From the NCBI GenBank assembly GCA_001898505.1, contig MKTZ01000004.1, forward strand, positions 248,001 to 312,000: DNA of 64,000 nt, written 5' to 3'. How positions within the stretch are numbered: the first letter of the stretch is position 1; every line of letters begins with the position of its first letter. This document shows positions 24,601 to 31,439 of the stretch, piece by piece. Under the pieces are notes generated by a model that did no database searches, was not told where the DNA came from, and worked only from the letters and a program-made list of their open reading frames with translations. Source of the stretch: Sphingobacteriales bacterium 50-39. Lineage in GTDB: Bacteria > Bacteroidota > Bacteroidia > Chitinophagales > Chitinophagaceae. A program made the position numbers and the translations under genes.

Positions 24601-24765
24601 TTCCCCTTTATCTGACAGGACTTGTCCCGTGACCGTGAGCTGTCCGGCCGGCGTGATTTGTTGCCCGTCGGCAGCAGGTTTGGACTGGGCAATAGCGGGA
24701 TGATGGTACAGGAGAGCTCCGCATAATAATAAGGAGAGCAATCTGGTTTTGGTTGATGGATGCAT
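21673..24765 (-). CDS. SusC/RagA-type TonB-dependent outer-membrane transporter
   Basis: 1030 residues. The signal peptide ends at AIAQ (about residue 27). A carboxypeptidase-D-like domain follows (TVTGQVLSDKGEPLPGADIIVKGT), then the plug (VMVVGYGTRKKSE, VRIRGTNSINAGSDPLYVVDGFPL, ITVLKDAASTSIYGARGANGVVMITTK), then a large barrel ending in FN as usual. It imports a ligand of unknown nature together with SusD. This is the first gene of the seven-gene sulfur operon and is divergent from the hybrid sensor gene. A promoter-like box and a probable operator lie upstream (24783-24825). No STN sigma-control domain is visible, fitting control by the hybrid sensor rather than an ECF sigma factor. Confidence 0.95.
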   Translation of the reverse strand: MHPSTKTRLLSLLLCGALLYHHPAIAQSKPAADGQQITPAGQLTVTGQVLSDKGEPLPGADIIVKGTAHRTRTDETGNFVLKVHPGATLVCSSVNYFSQELRIVDQSKITITMLPDVKVLNQVMVVGYGTRKKSEFAGAGVVLQAEQLNKSSLSVANLLQGKASGVEVYQNDATPGAGLTIRIRGTNSINAGSDPLYVVDGFPLSDNIGFSMNPDDIESITVLKDAASTSIYGARGANGVVMITTKSGYNKPTRVNASASMGVQKVVGRYDLIGPYDNAVRLNALQTSLGNPAPYSAGMLDSLKRGFFGTDWQKVAFRPANIQNFSVSTTGGSKRSTTYSSLDYLNQDGIVINSKYRRIGGRLNMDQEINDKIKISERIFSTYGIQNSLPLAPSTINGFVKQVLKANPSSTFDAPAVLDAQNPLHFIADIDQKNTWFRLQGYFSAQYQLLKRLTLKMDLGADINHNNSYYFAPSSVPAGQSDSGQASIVNIQSQDLLINPTLNYGYKTGRHNFGILLGYNLQGSSYWEQGTSATDFSSDALGYNNLASAQHFSAYSVKTLIKRQSWFGRIDYDFDGKYIFSGTYRIDGSSVFGANNKLGYFPSAALAWNFRKEDFLETLTALSTGKLRASYGITGNDRISAGNSIATWASSNATIYTFSGSAPVSGIAVTSLADPNLKWEQTAALDLGLDIGFFRDRVLIEADYYRKKTTNLLLNRNIAPSTGFTTQIGNDGAVQNNGFEIAVNSTNISTATFKWTTGFSYAINHSKVLSLGENNADIYLGSFKPDGTANFEDPFILRTGEPIGAIYGYKYAGIVQVNDKVLTTTQPNSKPGDPKFVKTTSNSVVSAADRVILGQSIPTVIAGFNTSLSYSGFTLDIVLQGQFGGKLVNIQKEDLENPLSTGNELKTLLTQTWSPSNPGGAIPERGWYGNPYGGFVNSFFIESSDFVKIRNVTLNYHIPDRLLKHSGISSLDAYINGQNLHTFTRYSGLNPEVGNMVSASYLNQNAARGLDFNAYPMSRIITVGIKVRFN

Positions 24766-24782
24766 AATCTAATTGATTGGAT

Positions 24783-24790
24783 TAAAATTA
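24783..24790 (-). promoter_or_regulatory. -7-like box of the SusC operon
   Basis: On the minus strand TAATTTTA, 7 of 8 positions of TAnnTTTG. Its last base lies 35.5 bases from the centre of the 14-base motif, exactly as in the GH16 promoter. Confidence 0.45.
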
Positions 24791-24811
24791 GCTGCGTGGC
24801 GGCTGCAAGGA

Positions 24812-24825
24812 TGTTCCAATAGTCC
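24812..24825 (-). promoter_or_regulatory. Probable operator of the hybrid two-component regulator, copy 1
   Basis: GGACTATTGGAACA on the minus strand, upstream of SusC. The identical 14 bases occur at 29115-29128 on the plus strand upstream of the GH16-like genes. Both copies read in the direction of transcription. The most likely binder is the AraC domain of the sensor encoded between them. Confidence 0.65.
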
Positions 24826-24945
24826 TGATTGTATGTACCAGGGTCCGGGAATCGTCCCAATTGATGGGGAATGGGCTTTAACGGGTTAAAATATTTCAGT
24901 AGCTTTAGTTACCAACCGGCAGTATTGACCGGCTAACTGAGAGGA

Positions 24946-27900
24946 ATGAGAAAATTGCTTCTGTTACCGACTTTATTGGTCTTGCCATTTTGCCTGTTTT
25001 CCCAGACCTTGCCCGTCCGGTTCGAGCAGGTGGGCATCAATGAGGGGCTTTCCCAGAGTACCGTCACCTGTATCCTGCAGGACAGAAAGGGGTTTATTTG
25101 GTTTGGCACCAAGGATGGGCTGAATAAATACGATGGTTACCGTTTCACGGTGTTTAAGAAAAACTTCAAGAACGAGAATTGTCTTAGCTCCAATGACATA
25201 AAGTCCATGGTAGAGGACAGGGATGGTAAAATATGGATCGCCACCTCTGAAGGCGGTGTCAACAAACTGGACCCGGTCACCGGTAGGTTTGTCCATTATT
25301 ATAAAGGTGCGTCTGTGAATGGGATCTCCAGTGACCATACGCGATGCATTTATGAGGACAGGGAGGGGAATATCTGGCTGGGCACGGAAGGGGAGGGGGT
25401 AGATGTGTGCGATAAAAAGACGGGGCGGTTCCGGCATTTTGTCTATGATGATAAAGTTGTCTACGAGGATAAAGCCAGGCAGTCGGGGATAAACGGCGAT
25501 GATATAAGCGACAATACCATCAATGCATTGTACCAGGACAGCAAGGGGAATATCTGGATCGGTACCGCTAAAAAGGGATTATATCTTTTTAACCCGGTGA
25601 CCAATGAACTGCATGGTTTTCTTAACGACGCCGCTGATAAACGATCGCTGTCCAATAATAATGTACAGTTTATCTATGAGGATAAGCAAAAGCGTCTATG
25701 GGTCGGGACCTATGGCGGCGGGCTCGATCTGTATGATCCGGCCATTAGGGGTTTTCTGTCATTCCCGGGGTCGCAGGGCTCCGCCGGAAATGGGGGCGGC
25801 AACAGGCTGCTTTCAGTGGCTGAAGATGACAAAGGGATGTTGTGGATCGGCACTGAGAATGGAGGGGTGGAAGTTTTTGATCCTGTGACGCAGCGGGCGA
25901 TGACCTATGTTCACCAGGATGCCGACAATACCAGTCTCTCGGGCAATACCATCAACGCGGTCTACAGCGACACCAAGGGAAATATCTGGCTGGGAGTGCT
26001 GAATGGCGGTATCAATATGGTCAACAAAGATGCGGCCCGGTTCGCTCACTACAAATACACACCCGGCAATAATATTATTAACTGCCTGTATGAAGATGGG
26101 ATGGGCAAACTTTGGATCGGGACGGATGGGGGAGGATTGCGCAGATTTGACCGTACCAGCAAACAAGTCTTTGCTTACAGGCATGTAAAGAATGATCCGC
26201 GCAGCATCAGCGGTGATTATGTACTATCGGTGTGCGAGGATGCCGCCCATCAGCTCTGGGTTGGTACCTGGGGCGACGGGATCTCGGTGATGGACCCGCG
26301 GACCGGGGTGTGCAGGCAATTCCGATATACCCCCGGTGACGCCCATAGCCTGAGCAACAATAATGCATTTGTCCTGCTGCGTGATAGAAGGAACAAGATC
26401 TGGATTGGCACTTACGGCGGCGGGCTCAATCTTTATGATCCGTCCAAGGGTGGTTTTGTCCATTTTCTTCACGACCCGTCCGACCCGGCCAGCCTGAGCA
26501 GTAACTATATTCTAACGCTGCAGGAGGACCGTCAGGGGCATCTTTGGGTGGGTACGGATGGGGGTGGCTTGGATCGCCTGGACCCGGAGAGTCATACCTT
26601 CCATACTTACAGGCGCGGTGATGCAAAAAACTCCTTAAGCAGTAATAGCGTCCGAACGATGTGGCAAGATCAACAGGGCTATCTTTGGCTGGGGACCAAT
26701 TTTGGACTGGACAGGTTTGATCCGTCCACCGGTGCGACGGTTGCTTATTTTGAACAGAACGGCCTGCCTGATGACTGGGTCACCGGTATCCTGGGAGATG
26801 CCCGGGGCACGCTATGGATCAGCACTACCAAGGGACTTTCCCGATTCAATGCTGAAACGGGCAGTTTTAAGAATTTCACGATGTCCGATGGTATTCAGGG
26901 ATATGAGTTCAAATCCGCGTGTTTGTGCAGGGATGGACAAATGTACTTTGGCGGAAAAAATGGTTTTAATGAATTCTATCCGGACAGCATTCGCAGCACC
27001 AATTTCGATCCGCCGATTGTCTTTACGGATTTCCAGCTTTTTAATAAGGAGGTGGAGGTTGCCCAAAATGACAAAGACCCCTCACCGCTGAAGGTGAATA
27101 TTGCTGATGCGGACCAGATCGTGCTGACCCATGACCAGTCAGTGATCTCTTTTGGTTTTGCTTCCCTGAACTACACCGGAAGAGAAAAGAAAGCATATGC
27201 CTATATGCTGGAAAACTTTGACAAGGGCTGGCATGATCTGGGCCCCAAGAACAGTGTCACCTATACCAATATCGATCCGGGAGATTATGTGCTGAGGGTT
27301 AGGGGCCTAACCAATGACGGGCAAAGGTCGACCCGGCAGGCATCGATCCGGCTCCGGTTTTTGCCTCCCTACTGGAAAACATGGTGGTTCAGATCGATGG
27401 TAGTTGTATTGATCAGCGGGATCACGTTGCTGATCTTTTATCGCCGTGTGGCCGCCATCAAAAATCGAAACAGGCTCCTGGAGCGGCAGGTTGCCGTCCG
27501 GACAAAAGAGCTGCAGGAGGCCAATCATACGAAGGACCGTTTTTTTTCTATTCTGGCTCATGATCTTAAAAACCCGGTGTCTGCGTTGGCCGGGATCTCG
27601 GATATGTTGAAAAAGCAGCTGCCTGAACTAAGCGAAGAGGCGGTATATGATCATGTCGATACGATCCATAAGGCTGCGGGGTCGGTGAGCAATTTATTAA
27701 ACAACCTTTTGGACTGGGCCAGGACCCAGACGCAGCATATTTCCTGTACGCCGGCCGGCGTCAGTGCTTATGAACTGGTGCGCAAGAACCAGCTGCTGGC
27801 TGAGCCGCAGCTCAATGATAAGCATATTGGCTTCAGCATGGATGTTGCTACCGAGCATGTCCTATGGGTCGACCCCCGGATGATGGATACTGTTCTGCGC

Positions 27901-29103
27901 AATATCATCAGCAACAGTATAAAGTTCACGCCGGCGCATGGAAAGATCACGGTGGTTTCGGAGGATTTGGGTAACGAGATATCCATTACGGTGTCCGATA
28001 CCGGGATCGGTATGACCAGGGAACAGATTGAAATGCTGTATGCGATAAAGAAGCAGCGCCCGATGGACGGTACTGCCGGTGAAAAAGGCACCGGGCTGGG
28101 GCTGATCATTTCCAGGGAGTTTATGGAGATCAACAAGGGCTCCATTGTTATCCAGAGCGAGCCCGGTAAAGGATCTTCCTTCCGGATGCTTTGTCCCAAA
28201 GCAGCTGATACCGGGTTGACCTTTGTTCTGCCCGATGATCTATTGGGAGGCGCTCCGGATATAGCCTCTTCCCCTGCCTCCGCTGACATGGACAGCCTGT
28301 CTGCCGCAAAGATCAGCGACCTGAAAGGACGCAAGGTGTTGGTGGTAGATGACAATGAGGAGATCAGGAATTATCTCAAGCTGATGCTTTCCGGCAATTT
28401 CGGGATCGTCGAAGCCGCCAATGGGCAGGAAGGGATCGAGGCAGCCAGGGAACACCAGCCCGACGTGATCATATCAGATATGCTAATGCCTGTGATGAAC
28501 GGATTGGAATTTTGTAAAAAGATAAAGGGGGATAAGGCTACTTCACATATCCCCGTCATTATCCTCACCAGTCAGACCAGCCAGGAGAGCCATCTTTCAG
28601 GTTATGAGGCGGGGGCTGACGTCTACCTGATGAAAGATATCAGCCGGCATATCTTATTCCAGGTGATCCTTAATTTTTTGCGCAACCAGGAGAAATTGCG
28701 CGAGCGATTTGCCCGGTCGGGTGATATTTACCCTGAAGGGCTGGATTTCAATAAACTGGATAAGGAATTTTTGGATGACGTCAGCCGGTTTGTGGAAGCT
28801 CATTTATCCGATGTGGACCTGGACTATAAGAAGATATGCAGTCATACAGCAATGAGCAGGACCGTGCTTTATGCCAAGTTCAAGACGCTGACCGGGCAGG
28901 GGGTACATGATTTTGTCAAGACCGTCCGGGTTAAAAAGGGTCTGCAGCTGCTACAGGAAGGGCGGTTAAATATTACTCAAATTGCTTATGAGGTCGGATT
29001 CTCTACTCCCTCTTATTTTTCCAAAAGCTTCACCAAACAGTTCGGCCTTCCTCCCAAGGAATACCTGGCGGAACTAAAGAAAAAGGCAGTTCAGGACCTA
29101 TAG
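24946..29103 (+). CDS. Hybrid two-component system sensor-regulator (HTCS)
   Basis: 1385 residues. Order of parts: signal peptide (1-20, CLFSQ); fourteen or so propeller repeats with the typical D--G-IWIGT--GGL-R/YD pattern up to about 700; a Y_Y_Y domain (about 715-790); a membrane helix near 810-832; HisKA with the phospho-acceptor His in SILAHDLKNP near 870; HATPase with NIISNSIKFTP, DTGIGM and GTGLGL; a receiver with KVLVVDDNEE near 1129 and the target Asp in IISDMLMP near 1176; and an AraC DNA-binding domain in the last 110 residues. The periplasmic propeller dimer senses a released oligosaccharide or similar ligand and turns on nearby genes. It lies between the SusC operon and the GH16 pair, and both carry the same upstream motif. 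All catalytic residues look intact. Confidence 0.96.
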   Translation: MRKLLLLPTLLVLPFCLFSQTLPVRFEQVGINEGLSQSTVTCILQDRKGFIWFGTKDGLNKYDGYRFTVFKKNFKNENCLSSNDIKSMVEDRDGKIWIATSEGGVNKLDPVTGRFVHYYKGASVNGISSDHTRCIYEDREGNIWLGTEGEGVDVCDKKTGRFRHFVYDDKVVYEDKARQSGINGDDISDNTINALYQDSKGNIWIGTAKKGLYLFNPVTNELHGFLNDAADKRSLSNNNVQFIYEDKQKRLWVGTYGGGLDLYDPAIRGFLSFPGSQGSAGNGGGNRLLSVAEDDKGMLWIGTENGGVEVFDPVTQRAMTYVHQDADNTSLSGNTINAVYSDTKGNIWLGVLNGGINMVNKDAARFAHYKYTPGNNIINCLYEDGMGKLWIGTDGGGLRRFDRTSKQVFAYRHVKNDPRSISGDYVLSVCEDAAHQLWVGTWGDGISVMDPRTGVCRQFRYTPGDAHSLSNNNAFVLLRDRRNKIWIGTYGGGLNLYDPSKGGFVHFLHDPSDPASLSSNYILTLQEDRQGHLWVGTDGGGLDRLDPESHTFHTYRRGDAKNSLSSNSVRTMWQDQQGYLWLGTNFGLDRFDPSTGATVAYFEQNGLPDDWVTGILGDARGTLWISTTKGLSRFNAETGSFKNFTMSDGIQGYEFKSACLCRDGQMYFGGKNGFNEFYPDSIRSTNFDPPIVFTDFQLFNKEVEVAQNDKDPSPLKVNIADADQIVLTHDQSVISFGFASLNYTGREKKAYAYMLENFDKGWHDLGPKNSVTYTNIDPGDYVLRVRGLTNDGQRSTRQASIRLRFLPPYWKTWWFRSMVVVLISGITLLIFYRRVAAIKNRNRLLERQVAVRTKELQEANHTKDRFFSILAHDLKNPVSALAGISDMLKKQLPELSEEAVYDHVDTIHKAAGSVSNLLNNLLDWARTQTQHISCTPAGVSAYELVRKNQLLAEPQLNDKHIGFSMDVATEHVLWVDPRMMDTVLRNIISNSIKFTPAHGKITVVSEDLGNEISITVSDTGIGMTREQIEMLYAIKKQRPMDGTAGEKGTGLGLIISREFMEINKGSIVIQSEPGKGSSFRMLCPKAADTGLTFVLPDDLLGGAPDIASSPASADMDSLSAAKISDLKGRKVLVVDDNEEIRNYLKLMLSGNFGIVEAANGQEGIEAAREHQPDVIISDMLMPVMNGLEFCKKIKGDKATSHIPVIILTSQTSQESHLSGYEAGADVYLMKDISRHILFQVILNFLRNQEKLRERFARSGDIYPEGLDFNKLDKEFLDDVSRFVEAHLSDVDLDYKKICSHTAMSRTVLYAKFKTLTGQGVHDFVKTVRVKKGLQLLQEGRLNITQIAYEVGFSTPSYFSKSFTKQFGLPPKEYLAELKKKAVQDL

Positions 29104-29114
29104 ACTGAAAGTCC

Positions 29115-29128
29115 GGACTATTGGAACA
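29115..29128 (+). promoter_or_regulatory. Probable operator of the hybrid two-component regulator, copy 2
   Basis: GGACTATTGGAACA, identical to the copy upstream of SusC (24812-24825, minus strand). It lies 12 bases after the sensor stop and 46 bases before the GH16-like start. Confidence 0.65.
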
Positions 29129-29149
29129 GCGGACAGGCATGATCGGGGT

Positions 29150-29157
29150 TTTATTTG
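29150..29157 (+). promoter_or_regulatory. -7-like box of the GH16-like gene pair
   Basis: TTTATTTG, 7 of 8 positions of TAnnTTTG. The distance to the 14-base motif is the same as in the SusC promoter (35.5 bases from motif centre to box end). Confidence 0.45.
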
Positions 29158-29174
29158 CATAAAGCAATCACTTT

Positions 29175-29867
29175 ATGACAAATATGATTTTGGCCTTGAT
29201 CGGATTACTATCTTTTGGCTCTTCGGATTCTACTTCACCCTCTGTTCACGGGCAGTCCCAAAGATGGGAGTTCAACAACCTGGCAGGATGGACAGACGCT
29301 TCCCAAAACATGAATGGGACGATCAATTATGTCATTCAAAATGATACGCTCCGGATGTATACCCGGAGGGGGACCTGGGACCGTCCCAAGGTAAAGACCG
29401 TGGATAGCAATTATACTTCGGGGACCTATACCTGGCGGGTATATGTGCCGGAGATGGGCAAGGGCGACCGGTCCAGCATCGGCGCTTTTTTGTACCAGGA
29501 CGACACCCATGAGCTGGATTTCGAGACCGGCTATGGAACAAAGAAGATAAGGGAGGAACTTGGGGCGGTGAAGGACGATATTGTTGTCTATATGACTTCG
29601 CAGGCGTATCCCTTTCAATCCATCCCTCAAAAGATAAAAAGGGAGCAGTGGCATACTTTCTCCATCCGGCTGGAAGACAATCAGGGAAAATACCTGGCAT
29701 CCTGGTACATCGATGGCAGGCCGGCAGTGCAGTTGCCGCTGGGATTCGGGCCGGAGACCCATTTTGCCATTTTTTGCAGTGTGGAGAACCTGAAGTTTAT
29801 CGGGGACCATATTGCAAAGCAGGACAACTATGCGCTATTCGATTATGTGGAATACAAAAATGACTAA
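29175..29867 (+). CDS. Secreted GH16-like / concanavalin-fold protein
   Basis: 230 residues with a short signal peptide (about residues 1-27). The fold resembles glycoside hydrolase family 16: GTYTWRVYVPEMGKGDRSSIGAFLY precedes ELDFE (about residues 116-120), which fits the E-x-D-x-E catalytic motif of that family, and a later WHTFSIRLED...ASWYIDGRPAV pair of strands is also typical. GH16 enzymes cleave beta-1,3 or beta-1,4 glucans and galactans (laminarin, agar, carrageenan). It is followed 24 bases later by a second GH16-like gene. A motif shared with the SusC operon suggests control by the adjacent sensor. It is short for a GH16 enzyme, and a binding role is possible. Confidence 0.72.
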   Translation: MTNMILALIGLLSFGSSDSTSPSVHGQSQRWEFNNLAGWTDASQNMNGTINYVIQNDTLRMYTRRGTWDRPKVKTVDSNYTSGTYTWRVYVPEMGKGDRSSIGAFLYQDDTHELDFETGYGTKKIREELGAVKDDIVVYMTSQAYPFQSIPQKIKREQWHTFSIRLEDNQGKYLASWYIDGRPAVQLPLGFGPETHFAIFCSVENLKFIGDHIAKQDNYALFDYVEYKND

Positions 29868-29891
29868 TTGTTAAACCAAAAAACATCCATT

Positions 29892-30665
29892 ATGAACAAA
29901 GTTTGCATGGGACTGGCGATCATGGTGATGATCTCCGCCTGTAAAAAGAACAGCCCGGCGATGTCGGGCGGGGACCGTAACACAAATCCCAGGACCGTAA
30001 CTCAATTGTCTTTCAGCGGGTATACCTGGAATGTAAAGAGCAGCGGGACTTCTACAGCCGGCCCGGGGCCCAACTATTGGAATAGCAACAATGTGTGGGT
30101 GGATGCCAATGGCTATCTGCATCTGAAGCTGTCGTATGACAGCGCTGCAGGCCATTGGGATTGTGCGGAGGTGTGGAGCGACTCCAGCTTTGGCTATGGA
30201 ACCTATCAGTGGTGGGTAGAGGGCCGGGTGGACACGCTCGACAAAAATGTGGTGCTGGGGCTTTTCAACTATTCCGGCAATGATGGTTATGATGAGATGG
30301 ATATTGAATTTTCAAGATGGGGAGTCAGCACCAATCCCATCCTGAACTATACTGTCTACCCCGCGACGGGCAGCAAAGGCAAAACCGCCTGGCAGTCTAC
30401 GAGCAACTTTACCATGACGGGCGGGACCTATTCGACGCACCGGTTTACCCGTAATCATGCCGACTCTGTTGTGTTCAAGGGTTTGTACGGATTCTATAAT
30501 GATGACACCAATCTGTTCAAAAAGGCAACCTGTGCTCCTCCCAAATCGATCAGCACCTTGAGCATGCCTGTGCATATGAATTTGTGGCTGTTCCAGGGTA
30601 TGACTCCTTCCAACGGACAAAATGTGGAGATCATTATACATAGTTTCACCTATACTGCGATATAG
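29892..30665 (+). CDS. GH16-like lipoprotein
   Basis: 257 residues from ATG 29892 (MNKVCMG); a TTG at 29868 would place eight residues in front. The lipobox is MISAC with Cys17, so the protein is lipid-anchored. GH16 landmarks: YGTYQWWVEGRVDTLDKNVVLGLF, then DEMDIEFSRWG with the E-x-D-x-E pattern, then HMNLWLF near the end. It lies 24 bases after the first GH16-like gene and is followed by a strong hairpin that ends the transcript. The pair suggests that the locus degrades or binds a beta-glucan or galactan whose fragments are taken up by the SusC/D pair across the sensor gene. Confidence 0.8.
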   Translation: MNKVCMGLAIMVMISACKKNSPAMSGGDRNTNPRTVTQLSFSGYTWNVKSSGTSTAGPGPNYWNSNNVWVDANGYLHLKLSYDSAAGHWDCAEVWSDSSFGYGTYQWWVEGRVDTLDKNVVLGLFNYSGNDGYDEMDIEFSRWGVSTNPILNYTVYPATGSKGKTAWQSTSNFTMTGGTYSTHRFTRNHADSVVFKGLYGFYNDDTNLFKKATCAPPKSISTLSMPVHMNLWLFQGMTPSNGQNVEIIIHSFTYTAI

Positions 30666-30676
30666 GTGTGGATTGG

Positions 30677-30704
30677 CAAAGGCCGCAGAAACCTGCGGCC
30701 TTTG
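30677..30704. terminator. Bidirectional transcription terminator
   Basis: A perfect 12-base-pair stem (CAAAGGCCGCAG against CTGCGGCCTTTG) with the loop AAAC lies between the convergent GH16-like and DUF4242 genes. The T run is short, so strength is uncertain. Confidence 0.75.
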
Positions 30705-30717
30705 ATTAGTGCCTGGC

Positions 30718-31317
30718 TTATTGGCCTTGCTTTACCTTCTCCACAGACACTGGCAACAGCCCATGCGCCTCTTTATGCGTATTGATCACTGCCGTTGAAT
30801 CCGGCGCCTGAGACAAACACACAACACGTCCGTCCTTCTCGTCAACCCAGTAATTGATGAAGTTGACTCCATATTTTTTTTCTACTGCCAGATCTTTTTG
30901 GTGAGCGGCTGCTACATCTGCTGCCTTAACATTACCTGCGCCGAGCTCATGCACGTCCAGGTAGAGATCATTTGATCCTTTTATTTTTGCTGCCTTACCG
31001 GACGTGACCATATAGATCTGGTCGGGGAGCAGTCCATGAGCTTCCGCATGTGTCTTGCGGATATCCGCCGTATCCGGGGCGGAAGACAGGCAGTACACCG
31101 TACCGGCGGATTCGTCCACCCAATACTTAATGAATTGTACCCCATACTTTTTTTCTACTGCCAGGTCTTTGGCATGGGCATCCGCAACGGCTGCGGCGGT
31201 TACTTTTCCGGCCCCCAGATGATGTACGTCTATATAATAGTTGTTAGTTTGGGCCATCAGGTTGGAGGAGAGCGCGCAGGTGATCATGAACACTGGAAAA
31301 ATAAACAAAGCTTTCAT
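30718..31317 (-). CDS. Exported protein with two DUF4242 domains
   Basis: 199 residues with a signal peptide ending LMAQ. Two homologous units follow (about 26-107 and 115-195), each with YIDVHHLGAGKV / YLDVHELGAGNV, a DLAVEKKYGV-FI-YWVDE stretch and a closing THAEAHGLLP / THKEAHGLLP. This is the DUF4242 fold; one Streptomyces member binds nickel. The conserved His residues (HHLG, AEAHG) may bind metal here too. Function unknown. It is divergent from the LuxR-type regulator gene, beyond which lies a single-domain DUF4242 gene, and a shared motif (AAATAGGGAA) precedes both. Confidence 0.85.
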   Translation of the reverse strand: MKALFIFPVFMITCALSSNLMAQTNNYYIDVHHLGAGKVTAAAVADAHAKDLAVEKKYGVQFIKYWVDESAGTVYCLSSAPDTADIRKTHAEAHGLLPDQIYMVTSGKAAKIKGSNDLYLDVHELGAGNVKAADVAAAHQKDLAVEKKYGVNFINYWVDEKDGRVVCLSQAPDSTAVINTHKEAHGLLPVSVEKVKQGQ

Positions 31318-31393
31318 TTCAAATTGTTTTTAAATGATAAATAGATATTCTTCGACAAAGGAAACTCCATTTTTTTGGTAGGATATGGGGGAT

Positions 31394-31404
31394 TTTCCCT
31401 ATTT
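31394..31404 (-). promoter_or_regulatory. AAATAGGGAA motif, copy 1
   Basis: On the minus strand AAATAGGGAAA, between the divergent DUF4242 and LuxR-type genes. Ten bases are shared with two copies at 34062-34093. A TTCCTTTG box (7 of 8 of TAnnTTTG, minus strand 31356-31363) lies about 43 bases downstream toward the DUF4242 gene. Confidence 0.5.
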
Positions 31405-31439
31405 TTAATGTACCTCCACCTCATTTTACTATTACAATT

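Noticed and set aside
25060-26900. Recurring short DNA similarity along the sensor gene that looked like a repeat array
   Set aside because: It encodes the propeller repeats of the sensor, with varying spacing; not a CRISPR or mobile repeat.
29868-30665. A TTG at 29868 as start of the second GH16-like protein
   Set aside because: The ATG at 29892 gives a clean lipoprotein signal; the longer form would place extra residues before it.
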